A DNA stretch of 64,000 nt from UBA2040 sp041674745 (GTDB lineage: Bacteria; Bacteroidota; Bacteroidia; Flavobacteriales_D; Crocinitomicaceae), in NCBI GenBank assembly GCA_041674745.1, contig JBAYVD010000018.1, positions 7,184 to 71,183 on the forward strand. Reading direction: 5' to 3'. The notes beneath the pieces were generated by a model. The model had not been told where the DNA came from and ran no database searches. It saw only the letters and a list, made by a program, of their open reading frames with translations. Within the stretch, counting starts at the first letter, position 1. Each line of letters opens with the position of its first letter. A program made the translations under genes and the position numbers. Positions 52,118 through 61,159 of this stretch are shown piece after piece.

Positions 52118-53457
52118 TTGTATAGGTAACTTGAGCCTAAAAATAGGGTGAAACAGGCAATCGAACCAATCGTATTGACCCATAATAAATCGTTGTATTT
52201 TCCACTGGTCCAAAACCAATGTTCTGGAAACCAGTTGAAAATCAAAGCAAATCCAAAGAAAATACCAGAGAAAACGGAAAGAAAGAAGGCAATGGGTGGC
52301 ACTTCTTTTTTCCAGAAAATAAAAATGGGCGCTAATCCGATGACCATGGTTCCACTAATCGTGGTGGCAGAAATAATATCAGCCCCGAAGAAAATAGGCA
52401 ACGTTCCAAAAACAGTAATGAAAATCATGGCCAATCTTCCTTTTGAAAGCGTGATTTGTGTTTCTTTTAAAATATCCATAACCCATAATTTTGAAAAGCT
52501 GGTAAAGGTTGAATCCAACGTTGAGGTGGCGGAGGTGATCATAATGAAATTCATGACCAACATCATCGGCACACCAAGCGTTTTTCCAATGGACATCACC
52601 GGATCGCCTTTCAATTCATAGATTCTAGTGTAAACGCCGACTAGACTGAATAGTAAAATACAAATGAATCCAATCAAGCCGGCCCAAAGAAAGCTTTTCA
52701 GTGTTGTTTTGGCGTTCGAAACAAAACCTCTGTCCGTCATGACCGGATCATGAAAAGGGTAGGAGAAAATTTGCAAAAGTGCCACCAACAAGAGATTCAC
52801 ACCATTTGAAAAAGTAAATTCTCCGTAAAACAGTGTTCCATTCATTTTCCCCGAAAAACCAGGCAAAAGAAAGCCCAGAATCACCACCAACAAGAGGGCG
52901 AAAAGGAGCATTTGGACCAAGTCAGTAATCAATGAAGAGCGCAAACCACCTTTGATGACATAGGCCAATGTTAACACTGTAAATACAACAACGGCCCAAT
53001 TGTATTGAGAAGTGTTGGTTTCCCCGAAAAAAGAACCGACGACCATGGTGTTGGACCAAACTTCATTGAACAAGCGAAAGGCAATCAACAAAGAAAACAG
53101 GCGCATCGCATTGCTACCAAATTTTGATTGGATAAAGTCATGAATAGATTTCCAATTGCCGACTGTCCGCATTTTGTAAATAACAATTCCTGCCACAATA
53201 AACGAAAGATAATAGCACGCATAGGCCAATCCTCCAACCCAACCAAAACTTTGTCCCAATGAAGCGGAAACAGAGATGGACTTAGCGAAAATCCAAGAAA
53301 TGACAAGACTGCTCGTAAGAACGACAAATTTAGGTTGTTGTCCATTGGGTTTCGTCGCTTTGAAAAAGTCGTCCGTCGATTTGGCCCAGGGAGAAATCAA
53401 GTACATCGCCAAACTGGAAAGTACCACCAAAACCCATTGCCAACCTATTACTGTCAT
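52102..53457 (-). CDS. Sodium:solute symporter family protein
   Basis: 451 residues, nearly all in hydrophobic helices (about 12-13). Segments such as YVIKGGLRSSLITDLVQMLLFALLLVVIL and SYPFHDPVMTDRGFVS fit the SSS family (LeuT fold). It should import a small solute across the inner membrane with sodium. It lies 57 bases after susD and overlaps the metallophosphoesterase gene, so it probably takes up what SusCD brings through the outer membrane. The substrate is unknown. Confidence 0.88.
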   Translation of the reverse strand: MTVIGWQWVLVVLSSLAMYLISPWAKSTDDFFKATKPNGQQPKFVVLTSSLVISWIFAKSISVSASLGQSFGWVGGLAYACYYLSFIVAGIVIYKMRTVGNWKSIHDFIQSKFGSNAMRLFSLLIAFRLFNEVWSNTMVVGSFFGETNTSQYNWAVVVFTVLTLAYVIKGGLRSSLITDLVQMLLFALLLVVILGFLLPGFSGKMNGTLFYGEFTFSNGVNLLLVALLQIFSYPFHDPVMTDRGFVSNAKTTLKSFLWAGLIGFICILLFSLVGVYTRIYELKGDPVMSIGKTLGVPMMLVMNFIMITSATSTLDSTFTSFSKLWVMDILKETQITLSKGRLAMIFITVFGTLPIFFGADIISATTISGTMVIGLAPIFIFWKKEVPPIAFFLSVFSGIFFGFALIFNWFPEHWFWTSGKYNDLLWVNTIGSIACFTLFLGSSYLYKWIKK

Positions 53458-53514
53458 CGTATTTTTTTATGGAAGCGCAAGATACAATTCTCTCGCACTT
53501 CGGTATTTCTTGTA

Positions 53515-54966
53515 TTAAAATTTATCCCACCAAACTTTGGTATTGAATCCGTTGCCCCCCGTTGCGGCAAAAGCATTCGATGCATTTGGATTCAAAGCAG
53601 CTTCATCCGTTGGATAAGGCATTCGAACGGGATACAATCCGCCATTCAAACTGGCGGCAACAGGCAATAATTGTGGGAATCCTGTTCGACGGTATTCGAT
53701 CCAACTTTCGTAGCCATTGATCGTATTTGCGAGCCATTTTTGGGTAAGAATTTGTTCGATGGGATCACCTGATGAAAAGGCCGCATTTCCAACGGTTAAA
53801 TAGGCAGAAGGCATGGCAACATTCCAGAAGTCAAACGCATTCGCAACGCCACTTTCATAAAAAGTTTGCGCAGAACCAGCGATGTATCCTTTTTGTGCGG
53901 CTTCAGCCAAAAAAAATTGCGTTTCCCAAGCGGTCATGAAGTTGCATTTCAACGCACCCGTGTTTTCTCTGAAAATCGTTCCCGCCAAGGAGTAGTTTCC
54001 TAGCGTGATAGAAGTGGTGGAAGCATTGATTCCGTTGATCAATCCATTGTATTGGCTTGCATTGTTTCCTGTTGGTCGAAAGAAAATTTCACGACGCGGA
54101 TCGTTAAATTTTTGCAGGAGTGTATCGCTGGTTTGCGACATAACATACAAATTGAAATCGCCGGCACGCAATTTTTGCATACGGAAACTGTTGGGCTGAA
54201 TGGATGAAAATTGGAAATAAGCATTGTCGCTGTTGGAATTGATGAAGTTTCCATCGTTCAAAACGTTTTGCAATTCTTGCGCAACATCCAAAGCAATTTC
54301 GTTATCCCGGTCTGAAATGCGCATCAACGCTTTGATTTTTATCGAATTGGCTAGTTTTTTCCATTTTTGTAAATTCCCTGCATAGAGAATATCTCCTTGC
54401 AAGGTTTGAACACCCGTATAACCATCAATTGCCGCAATCGCTTTGTTCAGCTGATCAAGAATACCATCTGTTCCGGTGTAAATTTGCTCTTGCTTATCGT
54501 ATTTCGGCGTCACATTTCCCGATAATCCCTGCAAGGCTTCTGAATACGGAACATCTCCATAGATATCGGTCAAAACCTGCGTAATTAGTGCTTTTAAAAT
54601 TCTGGATGGACCTTCATAAACCTTGTAAATGGCTTCCGATTGCGATTTGGCTAAAATGACATCGTTGTCGCGCAGATTTTTGTACAGAATTGGCCAAGGG
54701 TTTCCACCCAATTGCGGTTGCGTCAGTCCGTGGCGATCAAATAAATTGAAATCCACCATGGTCATGTATTGTCCCAATAGATTTCCAGCCACAAAACCTT
54801 CGTAGGACATTTGTTCGCCATAATCGTAAATTACTTGCCGAAGCAACAAATTGGGTTCCACCTCGATGGGGAAATTGGGATTGGTATTGATCAATTCAAA
54901 ATCTTTCTTGCAAGCAAAAAAGGTCAATGCAATCAGTAAAATGGATATAGCGTGTAAATTTTTCAT
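53515..54966 (-). CDS. SusD/RagB-type outer membrane lipoprotein (SusD_2 group)
   Basis: 483 residues from the ATG at 54966, with a lipoprotein signal (MKNLHAISILLIALTFFACKKD). The body follows the SusD_2 pattern: NPNFPIEVEPNLLLRQVIYDYGEQM, DVPYSEALQG, LANSIKIKALMRISDRD and ALNPNASNAF at the end. It forms the lid over the SusC channel and binds the substrate on the cell surface. It starts 10 bases after the SusC stop. Confidence 0.92.
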   Translation of the reverse strand: MKNLHAISILLIALTFFACKKDFELINTNPNFPIEVEPNLLLRQVIYDYGEQMSYEGFVAGNLLGQYMTMVDFNLFDRHGLTQPQLGGNPWPILYKNLRDNDVILAKSQSEAIYKVYEGPSRILKALITQVLTDIYGDVPYSEALQGLSGNVTPKYDKQEQIYTGTDGILDQLNKAIAAIDGYTGVQTLQGDILYAGNLQKWKKLANSIKIKALMRISDRDNEIALDVAQELQNVLNDGNFINSNSDNAYFQFSSIQPNSFRMQKLRAGDFNLYVMSQTSDTLLQKFNDPRREIFFRPTGNNASQYNGLINGINASTTSITLGNYSLAGTIFRENTGALKCNFMTAWETQFFLAEAAQKGYIAGSAQTFYESGVANAFDFWNVAMPSAYLTVGNAAFSSGDPIEQILTQKWLANTINGYESWIEYRRTGFPQLLPVAASLNGGLYPVRMPYPTDEAALNPNASNAFAATGGNGFNTKVWWDKF

Positions 54967-54976
54967 AATCAATTTC

Positions 54977-57900
54977 TTAAAAGTTGTAACCTACTTTAAA
55001 ACCAATGCTTCTGGTGGACGCATAAGACATATCTTCTACACCACTGACAAACTTTTGACCTTGTGTAGCCATTTGTTCTGGATCGAAATGTGGAATGTGA
55101 GAAAGGGCGAACAAATTGCGTCCAATGATGGAAACTTTCAAGGTTCTATTTTCGGTAATGAAACCCTTGGTTTTTTCATTTTTGAAAGTATATCCAATAG
55201 AAAATTGACGCAATTTTAAGCAGGAGGCATTGTAGGTATTGTTTTCCTCGTGATTTCTATCGTAGTATTGTCGGTAATAACTTTCTGCGGAAATAGCAGT
55301 CGTATTCGCAACCCAAATTGGATTTTCATCTGTTCCCGTATTAACCACTCCGTCGGCTACGATTCCTTCGATTGGTCGGTTTTCCGTTTCTTTCAATTGA
55401 CCGCCTACTGCGGCTAACGCTAACGTTCTCGAAACCAAAATACCACCATGTCGCCAATCAATCAAGAAACTCAAATCGAAATTTTTATAAGTCAAATTGT
55501 TCGACCAGCCCAGCATGAAATTCGGGTTGTAGTTGCCTAATTTCTTTAAATTGTTATCAGAAATGTAGTTTCCTTTGGAATCGATAATGAAATCACCATT
55601 TTCGTTTTTCTTGTAGCCAGTACCGTACATATCACCGATTCTGCCACCTTCTTCCACTTGAAACCAAACAGTTTGGTTCACATTGTCATAAATGCGCGAA
55701 TAAGCCAACGTAATTTTGTCTACACCCGATGGAAGCGATTCCACGGTTGAAACATTTCGGGTAAAATTGAAGCCTGTTTTCCAAGAAAATTTTGTTTTTT
55801 GCACAACGGCGATGGAAGCGAAAATTTCCCAACCTTGGGAACGAACAGCTCCGCCATTCACAACTTGTTGCGTATACCCAGAAGAAGCCACAATCGGTAA
55901 CGACAAAATCTGATTTTTCGTCAATGCATTGTAATAAGTGATATCAAACGTCAATCGATCTTTGAAAAAACGAATATCTCCCCCCAATTCGTAGCTGCTC
56001 GTTCTTTCTGGCAACAAATTGGAATTGGCAAGGGTAGATTGACTGCTAAAAGTCGGTTGACCGTTGTACGTAACTTGCGGTAAAAATGAGCCAGTGGTTT
56101 GAAATGGGTCGGTATCGTTACCAACTTGAGCGAGGCCCGTACGAATTTTCAAAAATGAAAATGCTTTCGGTAGTGTGACCACATTAGAAACAATGAAACT
56201 CAAAGAAGAGGAAGGATAGAAGAAGGAAACATTTTTTGTAGAAGTAGGAGTGGCCAAGGCACTGGACCAATCGTTTCGTCCGGTGATATCCAAATACAAG
56301 AAATTTTTATACCCAAATTTTGCCAACCCATACAAACTGTTGATTCTTTTCTGCGTTTGATATTCAATAATTTCCAAAGGAGTTGCTGAATTGGACAAGC
56401 GATAAATTCCAGGTTGAGCGAGGCTCGAAGCCGTAATTTGTGAATAGGAGGTAGTTTGATCCATTCGGTTTCCGCCAGCAGAAATGTCCCACGTAAAATT
56501 GCCCGATTTGTCATGGTAATTCAGCAAGAAATCCGTGTTGTTTTCTCTGAAGCCCACATTGTTCTCAGCATAAGCACCTTTGATAAATCGATTGGAGCTA
56601 TACGCTCGACGCATTTCTCTTTTTTCCGTCGAAAAGTCCATTCCACTGCGAACAGTCAAATTAATTTTCTCTGTGAAATCGTATTTCGCCACCAAATTTC
56701 CAATCACACGGTCTCGGTTGAATGAATTTCGATTTTCGTACAGCATGAAATACGGATTGTCGAAATAGGTATAGTTGTAGGAAAATTGCTGCAATCCTTC
56801 CAATCCGGGTTGCCAATACTCTTTCAATGAATTCATATCCAACGAGCGCGGCAACCAAGCAACCAATCCATAGTTCAAATTCTCGCTACCGTAACCCGCA
56901 CCTGGACGATTGTCCGAATTGGAATTGATATAGGTAATGTTGGAAGTTATTTTTAAACGAGCAATCGGGTTGAAATTCATTTTCCCAGAAACGGTTTTTC
57001 GTTTCAAATCTACGCCTGGGATGATCGACTGGCTGTTCAAGTCGGTAAACGACAAACGATAATCGCCTTTTTCAAATCCATTGGAAATGGCCAGATTGTT
57101 CACCAAAGTATACCCCGTTTGGTAAAAATCTTTCAAATTGTTGGGGTGCGATTTGAATTCTGTTGGCGTGATTGGCGCTCCTCCATGAACCGCGACATCT
57201 CCACCGCGAACAACGGTTCCGTCGGGCAAAGTAACGGGGCTATCGAATTGAGCGATGAGTGTTCCTTGGTCTAATTTTGGTCCCCAAGAATACGTAATCG
57301 CATCGTTCACGCCGCCACCCAATCCATCTTTGAAGGCAAATTGTCCGCTGTTTCCTTGTCCGTACGTATTTTGAAATTCAGGCAATTTAAAAGCTTGATC
57401 CATGTAGGTTGTGCTGTTGAAACTAATGCCCAAACCTTTTTGTTTGCTGCCACTTTTGGTGGTAATGATGATTACGCCATTGGATGCACGTGTTCCGTAC
57501 AAGGCCGCAGCGCTCGGTCCTTTCAAAACCGTCACAGAAGCCACATCGTCGGCATTGATTTCCATTCCACCGTTTCCGAAATCAATTTCTTGAAATCCAG
57601 CGGCCGCATCGGTGGTTGGGTTAAGGACGGTATTGTTATTGATTATGATTCCGTCCACCACAAAAAGAGGATTGTTATTGGTAAAGGAAGATTCTCCTCG
57701 AATGGTGATTTTGGTCGATGAACCAACCCCAGTTCCCCCCGAAGTGATGGTAACACCCGCCACTTTTCCAGCCAAGCCGTCTAGGAAATTAGGAGATTTC
57801 ACTTCTGAAACATCTTTGGTATTTAAACTTTGAACCGTATAACCGAGCTCTTTGTTTTTTCGCTCCAATCCCAAGGCGGTGACAATAATTTCACCAAATT

Positions 57901-58189
57901 CTTGTGCTTTGGAAGTAAGAGAAAAAGTAACATGAACCAGTCCGTTCAGTGGAATTTCCAGGTCTTCATAACCGAAATAGCTGGCTATCAACGTAGGATT
58001 TTGGTTAGAAGTTGTTAAAGTGAAAAGACCATTTTCGTCCGACAAAGTTTTGTTAGAAGTTCCTTTTTCTCGGAGGATGGCGCCGGGAATTCCCTCGCCC
58101 GTTTGTTGATCCTTCACCAATCCGGAGATTTGTGAAAAAGCAATAGATTTCATGAGACACAACAGTGTCAAGAGTAGGATTTTATTCAT
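54977..58189 (-). CDS. SusC/RagA-type TonB-linked outer membrane receptor
   Basis: 1070 residues. Signal peptide MNKILLLTLLCLMKSIAFSQ; a carboxypeptidase-like N-terminal domain (GLVKDQQTGEGIPGAILREKG); the plug (LGYTVQSLNTKDVSE, FLDGLAGKVAGVTITSGGTG, NPLFVVDGIIINNN, VLKGPSAAALYGTRASNGVIII); and a beta barrel ending STRSIGFKVGYNF, with the C-terminal Phe. It is driven by TonB-ExbBD. It is the main gene of the operon DUF2064-susC-susD-symporter-phosphoesterase. Confidence 0.95.
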   Translation of the reverse strand: MNKILLLTLLCLMKSIAFSQISGLVKDQQTGEGIPGAILREKGTSNKTLSDENGLFTLTTSNQNPTLIASYFGYEDLEIPLNGLVHVTFSLTSKAQEFGEIIVTALGLERKNKELGYTVQSLNTKDVSEVKSPNFLDGLAGKVAGVTITSGGTGVGSSTKITIRGESSFTNNNPLFVVDGIIINNNTVLNPTTDAAAGFQEIDFGNGGMEINADDVASVTVLKGPSAAALYGTRASNGVIIITTKSGSKQKGLGISFNSTTYMDQAFKLPEFQNTYGQGNSGQFAFKDGLGGGVNDAITYSWGPKLDQGTLIAQFDSPVTLPDGTVVRGGDVAVHGGAPITPTEFKSHPNNLKDFYQTGYTLVNNLAISNGFEKGDYRLSFTDLNSQSIIPGVDLKRKTVSGKMNFNPIARLKITSNITYINSNSDNRPGAGYGSENLNYGLVAWLPRSLDMNSLKEYWQPGLEGLQQFSYNYTYFDNPYFMLYENRNSFNRDRVIGNLVAKYDFTEKINLTVRSGMDFSTEKREMRRAYSSNRFIKGAYAENNVGFRENNTDFLLNYHDKSGNFTWDISAGGNRMDQTTSYSQITASSLAQPGIYRLSNSATPLEIIEYQTQKRINSLYGLAKFGYKNFLYLDITGRNDWSSALATPTSTKNVSFFYPSSSLSFIVSNVVTLPKAFSFLKIRTGLAQVGNDTDPFQTTGSFLPQVTYNGQPTFSSQSTLANSNLLPERTSSYELGGDIRFFKDRLTFDITYYNALTKNQILSLPIVASSGYTQQVVNGGAVRSQGWEIFASIAVVQKTKFSWKTGFNFTRNVSTVESLPSGVDKITLAYSRIYDNVNQTVWFQVEEGGRIGDMYGTGYKKNENGDFIIDSKGNYISDNNLKKLGNYNPNFMLGWSNNLTYKNFDLSFLIDWRHGGILVSRTLALAAVGGQLKETENRPIEGIVADGVVNTGTDENPIWVANTTAISAESYYRQYYDRNHEENNTYNASCLKLRQFSIGYTFKNEKTKGFITENRTLKVSIIGRNLFALSHIPHFDPEQMATQGQKFVSGVEDMSYASTRSIGFKVGYNF

Positions 58190-58224
58190 GTAAAATTGTA
58201 AATGAGTTTGTACTTAATTTATCG

Positions 58225-58929
58225 TTAAACTGAAAATTTGGCAGTCGGAGGACCGCGAAGTACAAGCATTTCTCTGCAAAATGAAGAGAGAATTGAAAAG
58301 TATGAAGTTTGAAAAAAGCGCGTTAAAAACAGGATCAACTGAAGAAGCAGTTTTTTAAAATAACCGCTGATTTTTCCTTTGCGAATGAATCTTTTTACAT
58401 CATTAAAATTGTCCAAATCAATCAATTCAGACAAGAGGAGAATACTTTGGTTGGCGATTTCAGTTTGCCGAATAAATTCGCTTAGCAAACCTTTCTTTTG
58501 CCAAGGTAAATTTGAAAAATCCTCGAAAGAAAATCCTTTTTTGCTCAATCCGATGAGGTACATTCCCTCATCTTTGGAAGGACCAACAACGACTTGTTTT
58601 CGTTGGAGTTCAGCAATGGTTTTCTTGAGTGTTTCGGCCGTTAAATCCGGACAATCATTCCCGATGGCAATTACTTTTTCAAATCCTTGATCAAATAGTA
58701 TTTGAAAGGAATTGGCAAATTTCTCACCAAATGTTTCACCGATTTGTTGTGTTTCATCGATGGTAAAAACAGGAGAGAGTGTTTTGCTCGCAGTGCAAAC
58801 GGTTTGTTGAATAAGAGTTCGAACAATTTTCGTATTTGATTTTGAACTGCCACCATCAATGAAATTTTTATGCCGAATTTCTGCCTCGGCAGTTCGCGTA
58901 AAAATCAATATGGCCGTTGCGTATTTCAA
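58225..58929 (-). CDS. DUF2064 (GT-A nucleotidyltransferase-like) protein with hydrophobic C-terminal tail
   Basis: 234 residues starting at a TTG; the frame is closed by a stop 21 bases upstream and has no ATG. The DUF2064 core shows ATAILIFTRTAEAE, ETFGEKFANSFQILFDQGFEKVIAIGNDCPDL and VVGPSKDEGMYLIGL. The family is related to enzymes labelled TIGR04282 (arsenosugar-type glycosyltransferases), but no other gene of that pathway is seen. After about residue 185 comes an added hydrophobic tail (YFKKLLLQLILFLTRFFQ), perhaps a membrane anchor. It is the first gene of the SusCD operon, 35 bases before susC. Confidence 0.78.
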   Translation of the reverse strand: MKYATAILIFTRTAEAEIRHKNFIDGGSSKSNTKIVRTLIQQTVCTASKTLSPVFTIDETQQIGETFGEKFANSFQILFDQGFEKVIAIGNDCPDLTAETLKKTIAELQRKQVVVGPSKDEGMYLIGLSKKGFSFEDFSNLPWQKKGLLSEFIRQTEIANQSILLLSELIDLDNFNDVKRFIRKGKISGYFKKLLLQLILFLTRFFQTSYFSILSSFCREMLVLRGPPTAKFSV

Positions 58930-59085
58930 TTTTTTATTCGATGGTTAAAAGTAATAAATTGTTGGTCAAAGGTCCAGATTTAATTTGCCCAACGTTAATT
59001 ACGATACAATTTAAATTCTGGATTTAACTGAGAGGGTGGAGAATGGTTTTCCTTACAAAAGAAAGTCAAAAATGTAAAATTACCG

Positions 59086-60045
59086 TTAGTTATTCATTAC
59101 TTTTTCAGAGAAGAGTTTCGTTCCATTTTTATAGAATTCCAAAACAATTATTCCTGTATACTCGATTTCAACGTTGATTGAATTTTGACCATTTTTCAAA
59201 CGTATTTCTTTTAAAAGTTGACCATTAGTCGTGTAAAGTTTAAGGACATCAGCGTTAAAATTTTGGGGTGTTTGTATGGTAAATTTTCCATTTGCAGGAA
59301 TTGGGTAGATTGAAACATCAACCGGGTTGAATTCTTCTACTCCAGCCAAACTATTACTGGAAGAAAAGACATAATGATTGAAATTAAACAAAACCTCGTT
59401 GGCTTGTAAAAAATCGCCATGTACAATTAATCCCGTTGAAATATCAATGTTTTCAAGTGCTCGGTTGTAGTCGGCATTGATGTTGATCTCAAATGCACCA
59501 TTGTAAAGGGAACCTTCCGAAAGGACAGTAGTTTCCGTGTAATTATCATCGCCAAAGGAATGCAACTCGGTTAATTGATTCATAGCTGGACTCGTCAAAC
59601 CTTCAAGCGCGACAAATTGGTATCCTGCAATCCATCCCCAATGCATGGATGGAGCTTGGTAGGCAAGTGGTGAACCATTTGGTTGCAAGGCAGGATCGAG
59701 GTGATTGTAATTCTTTGGAACACCAACGTAAAATTTAACTCCTTCAATAGTGTTTAAGGTATGATTACCCAAATAAATAGCAGTTGATGGACCCGCTTTC
59801 ACGAGTGCAATCACACTATCAGGAATAGTTGTGATTTGACCACCGTCATGAATAATCCTAAAATTTGTCAAGTAATATTCCATCCTTGATAATTTGAAAT
59901 TACCATCTGGGGTGTTATTTTGGGATGGTAAATAATAGGCGAATTCAGAAGTGCCCAATTTATGAAAGATGTTCAAATTAACCGCTGTTTGTGAGGAACA
60001 CATGACAGGCACTATTAGAACAAGAAAACAAACTAAATTTTTCAC
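59086..60045 (-). CDS. MbnP family copper-binding-type protein with T9SS tail (copy 1)
   Basis: 319 residues. Signal peptide MKNLVCFLVLIVPVMCSSQ, then the MbnP fold: VNLNIFHKLGTSEFAYY, MEYYLTNFRIIHDGG, GVKFYVGVP and SMHWGWIAGYQF (HWGW at 135-138), which is the most conserved spot. In studied MbnP proteins a partner di-heme enzyme (MbnH) turns a tryptophan into kynurenine to bind copper(I); a Trp of HWGW is a candidate here by inference. The C-terminus (PVDVSIYPIPANGKFTIQ ...) is a T9SS sorting domain, so the protein goes to the cell surface. Confidence 0.85.
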   Translation of the reverse strand: MKNLVCFLVLIVPVMCSSQTAVNLNIFHKLGTSEFAYYLPSQNNTPDGNFKLSRMEYYLTNFRIIHDGGQITTIPDSVIALVKAGPSTAIYLGNHTLNTIEGVKFYVGVPKNYNHLDPALQPNGSPLAYQAPSMHWGWIAGYQFVALEGLTSPAMNQLTELHSFGDDNYTETTVLSEGSLYNGAFEININADYNRALENIDISTGLIVHGDFLQANEVLFNFNHYVFSSSNSLAGVEEFNPVDVSIYPIPANGKFTIQTPQNFNADVLKLYTTNGQLLKEIRLKNGQNSINVEIEYTGIIVLEFYKNGTKLFSEKVMNN

Positions 60046-60146
60046 AGGATGCTTTTATAGGTTAAAGGTATTAAAAAAACGTATCCAATTTGCGTTTGCA
60101 TAGCTGAAATTGAAGAAAATAGAACAATAAGTCGCTGTTATTTTTT

Positions 60147-60154
60147 TACTTTTG
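60147..60154 (+). promoter_or_regulatory. -7 box of the first di-heme peroxidase gene
   Basis: TACTTTTG, 15 bases before the ATG at 60170, in the 124-base divergent region between the MbnP and MbnH-like genes; no clear -33 TTG. Confidence 0.45.
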
Positions 60155-60169
60155 ATTGAATTGTAACGA

Positions 60170-61159
60170 ATGAAAATAAATTGGTATTTATTGATTTTTC
60201 TACTAAGCTTGAGCTTAGGGTTTTTGTCTATTCAAAAAGCTGCTCGAATAACACATTTGCCGGATTATTTTCCAAAAATGATTGTTCCTGCTGGCAATGA
60301 AATGAACAAGACTAGAATTCAGCTAGGCAAACTTTTGTTTTTCGATAAACGACTCTCCATTGATGAAAGTATATCGTGTTCCTCTTGCCACAAGCCAGAG
60401 TTGGCTTTTGCCGATAATTTACCAGTTACGCCAGGCGTGGAAGGAAGATTGGGAAACAGGAACGCTCCGACTTTGACAAATGTAGGTTATAATCCTGTTT
60501 ACTTATTCGATGGCTTTCTTGAAACACTTGAGAAACAAGCTGTTGTGCCAATTGAAGAGCATGCTGAAATGGCTTTTAACATAGTTGAAATAACCAAAAG
60601 ATTTGCTTCCAATAAACAGTATCAAAAGCTAGCTCAAAAAGCCTATAATCGAAATTTAGACCCTTTCGTTATTACGCGTGCCTTGGCAACTTTTCAGCGA
60701 AGTTTAATCAGTTATCAATCAAAATATGATCAGGTTCTACTCGGAAAGGATAAGTTTTCGGAGACAGAAAAAAAGGGAATGGATTTGTTTTTCAATCAAT
60801 TGAAATGTACCGAATGTCACGCTGGATTCAATTTTACAAATTTCAGCACGCAAAATAATGGTCTGTATGAAAATTATATCGATTCAGGTAGAATGCGGGT
60901 TACAAAAAATGAAATGGATCGGGATTTGTTCAAGGTGCCTACCCTAAGAAATGTTGCGTTAACAGCACCTTATATGCACGATGGTAGTATTTCTACTTTA
61001 GAAGACGTTATTAAACACTATGAAAAAGGCGGTCTGCCAAATAAAAATAAAAGTATTCATGTACAGCCTTTTATCATTTCAAATGAAGACCGGGACAATT
61101 TAATTCAATTCTTGAACACGCTAACCGATGACAAGTTTGTCAAAAGACATTCCAATTAG
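60170..61159 (+). CDS. Di-heme cytochrome c peroxidase, MbnH-like (copy 1)
   Basis: 329 residues. An N-terminal hydrophobic segment (WYLLIFLLSLSLGFLSI) exports or anchors the protein. Two heme-binding motifs are present: CSSCH at 70-74 and CTECH at 213-217. Other family marks are LGKLLFFDKRLSIDESISC, NRNAPTLTNVGYNP, FKVPTLRNVALTAPYMHDGS (the Met/His region) and LEDVIKHYEKGG. This is the bacterial CcpA/MauG/MbnH group, which reduces peroxide or oxidises a protein partner. Being divergent from MbnP copy 1, it is probably its partner MbnH. Confidence 0.88.
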   Translation: MKINWYLLIFLLSLSLGFLSIQKAARITHLPDYFPKMIVPAGNEMNKTRIQLGKLLFFDKRLSIDESISCSSCHKPELAFADNLPVTPGVEGRLGNRNAPTLTNVGYNPVYLFDGFLETLEKQAVVPIEEHAEMAFNIVEITKRFASNKQYQKLAQKAYNRNLDPFVITRALATFQRSLISYQSKYDQVLLGKDKFSETEKKGMDLFFNQLKCTECHAGFNFTNFSTQNNGLYENYIDSGRMRVTKNEMDRDLFKVPTLRNVALTAPYMHDGSISTLEDVIKHYEKGGLPNKNKSIHVQPFIISNEDRDNLIQFLNTLTDDKFVKRHSN

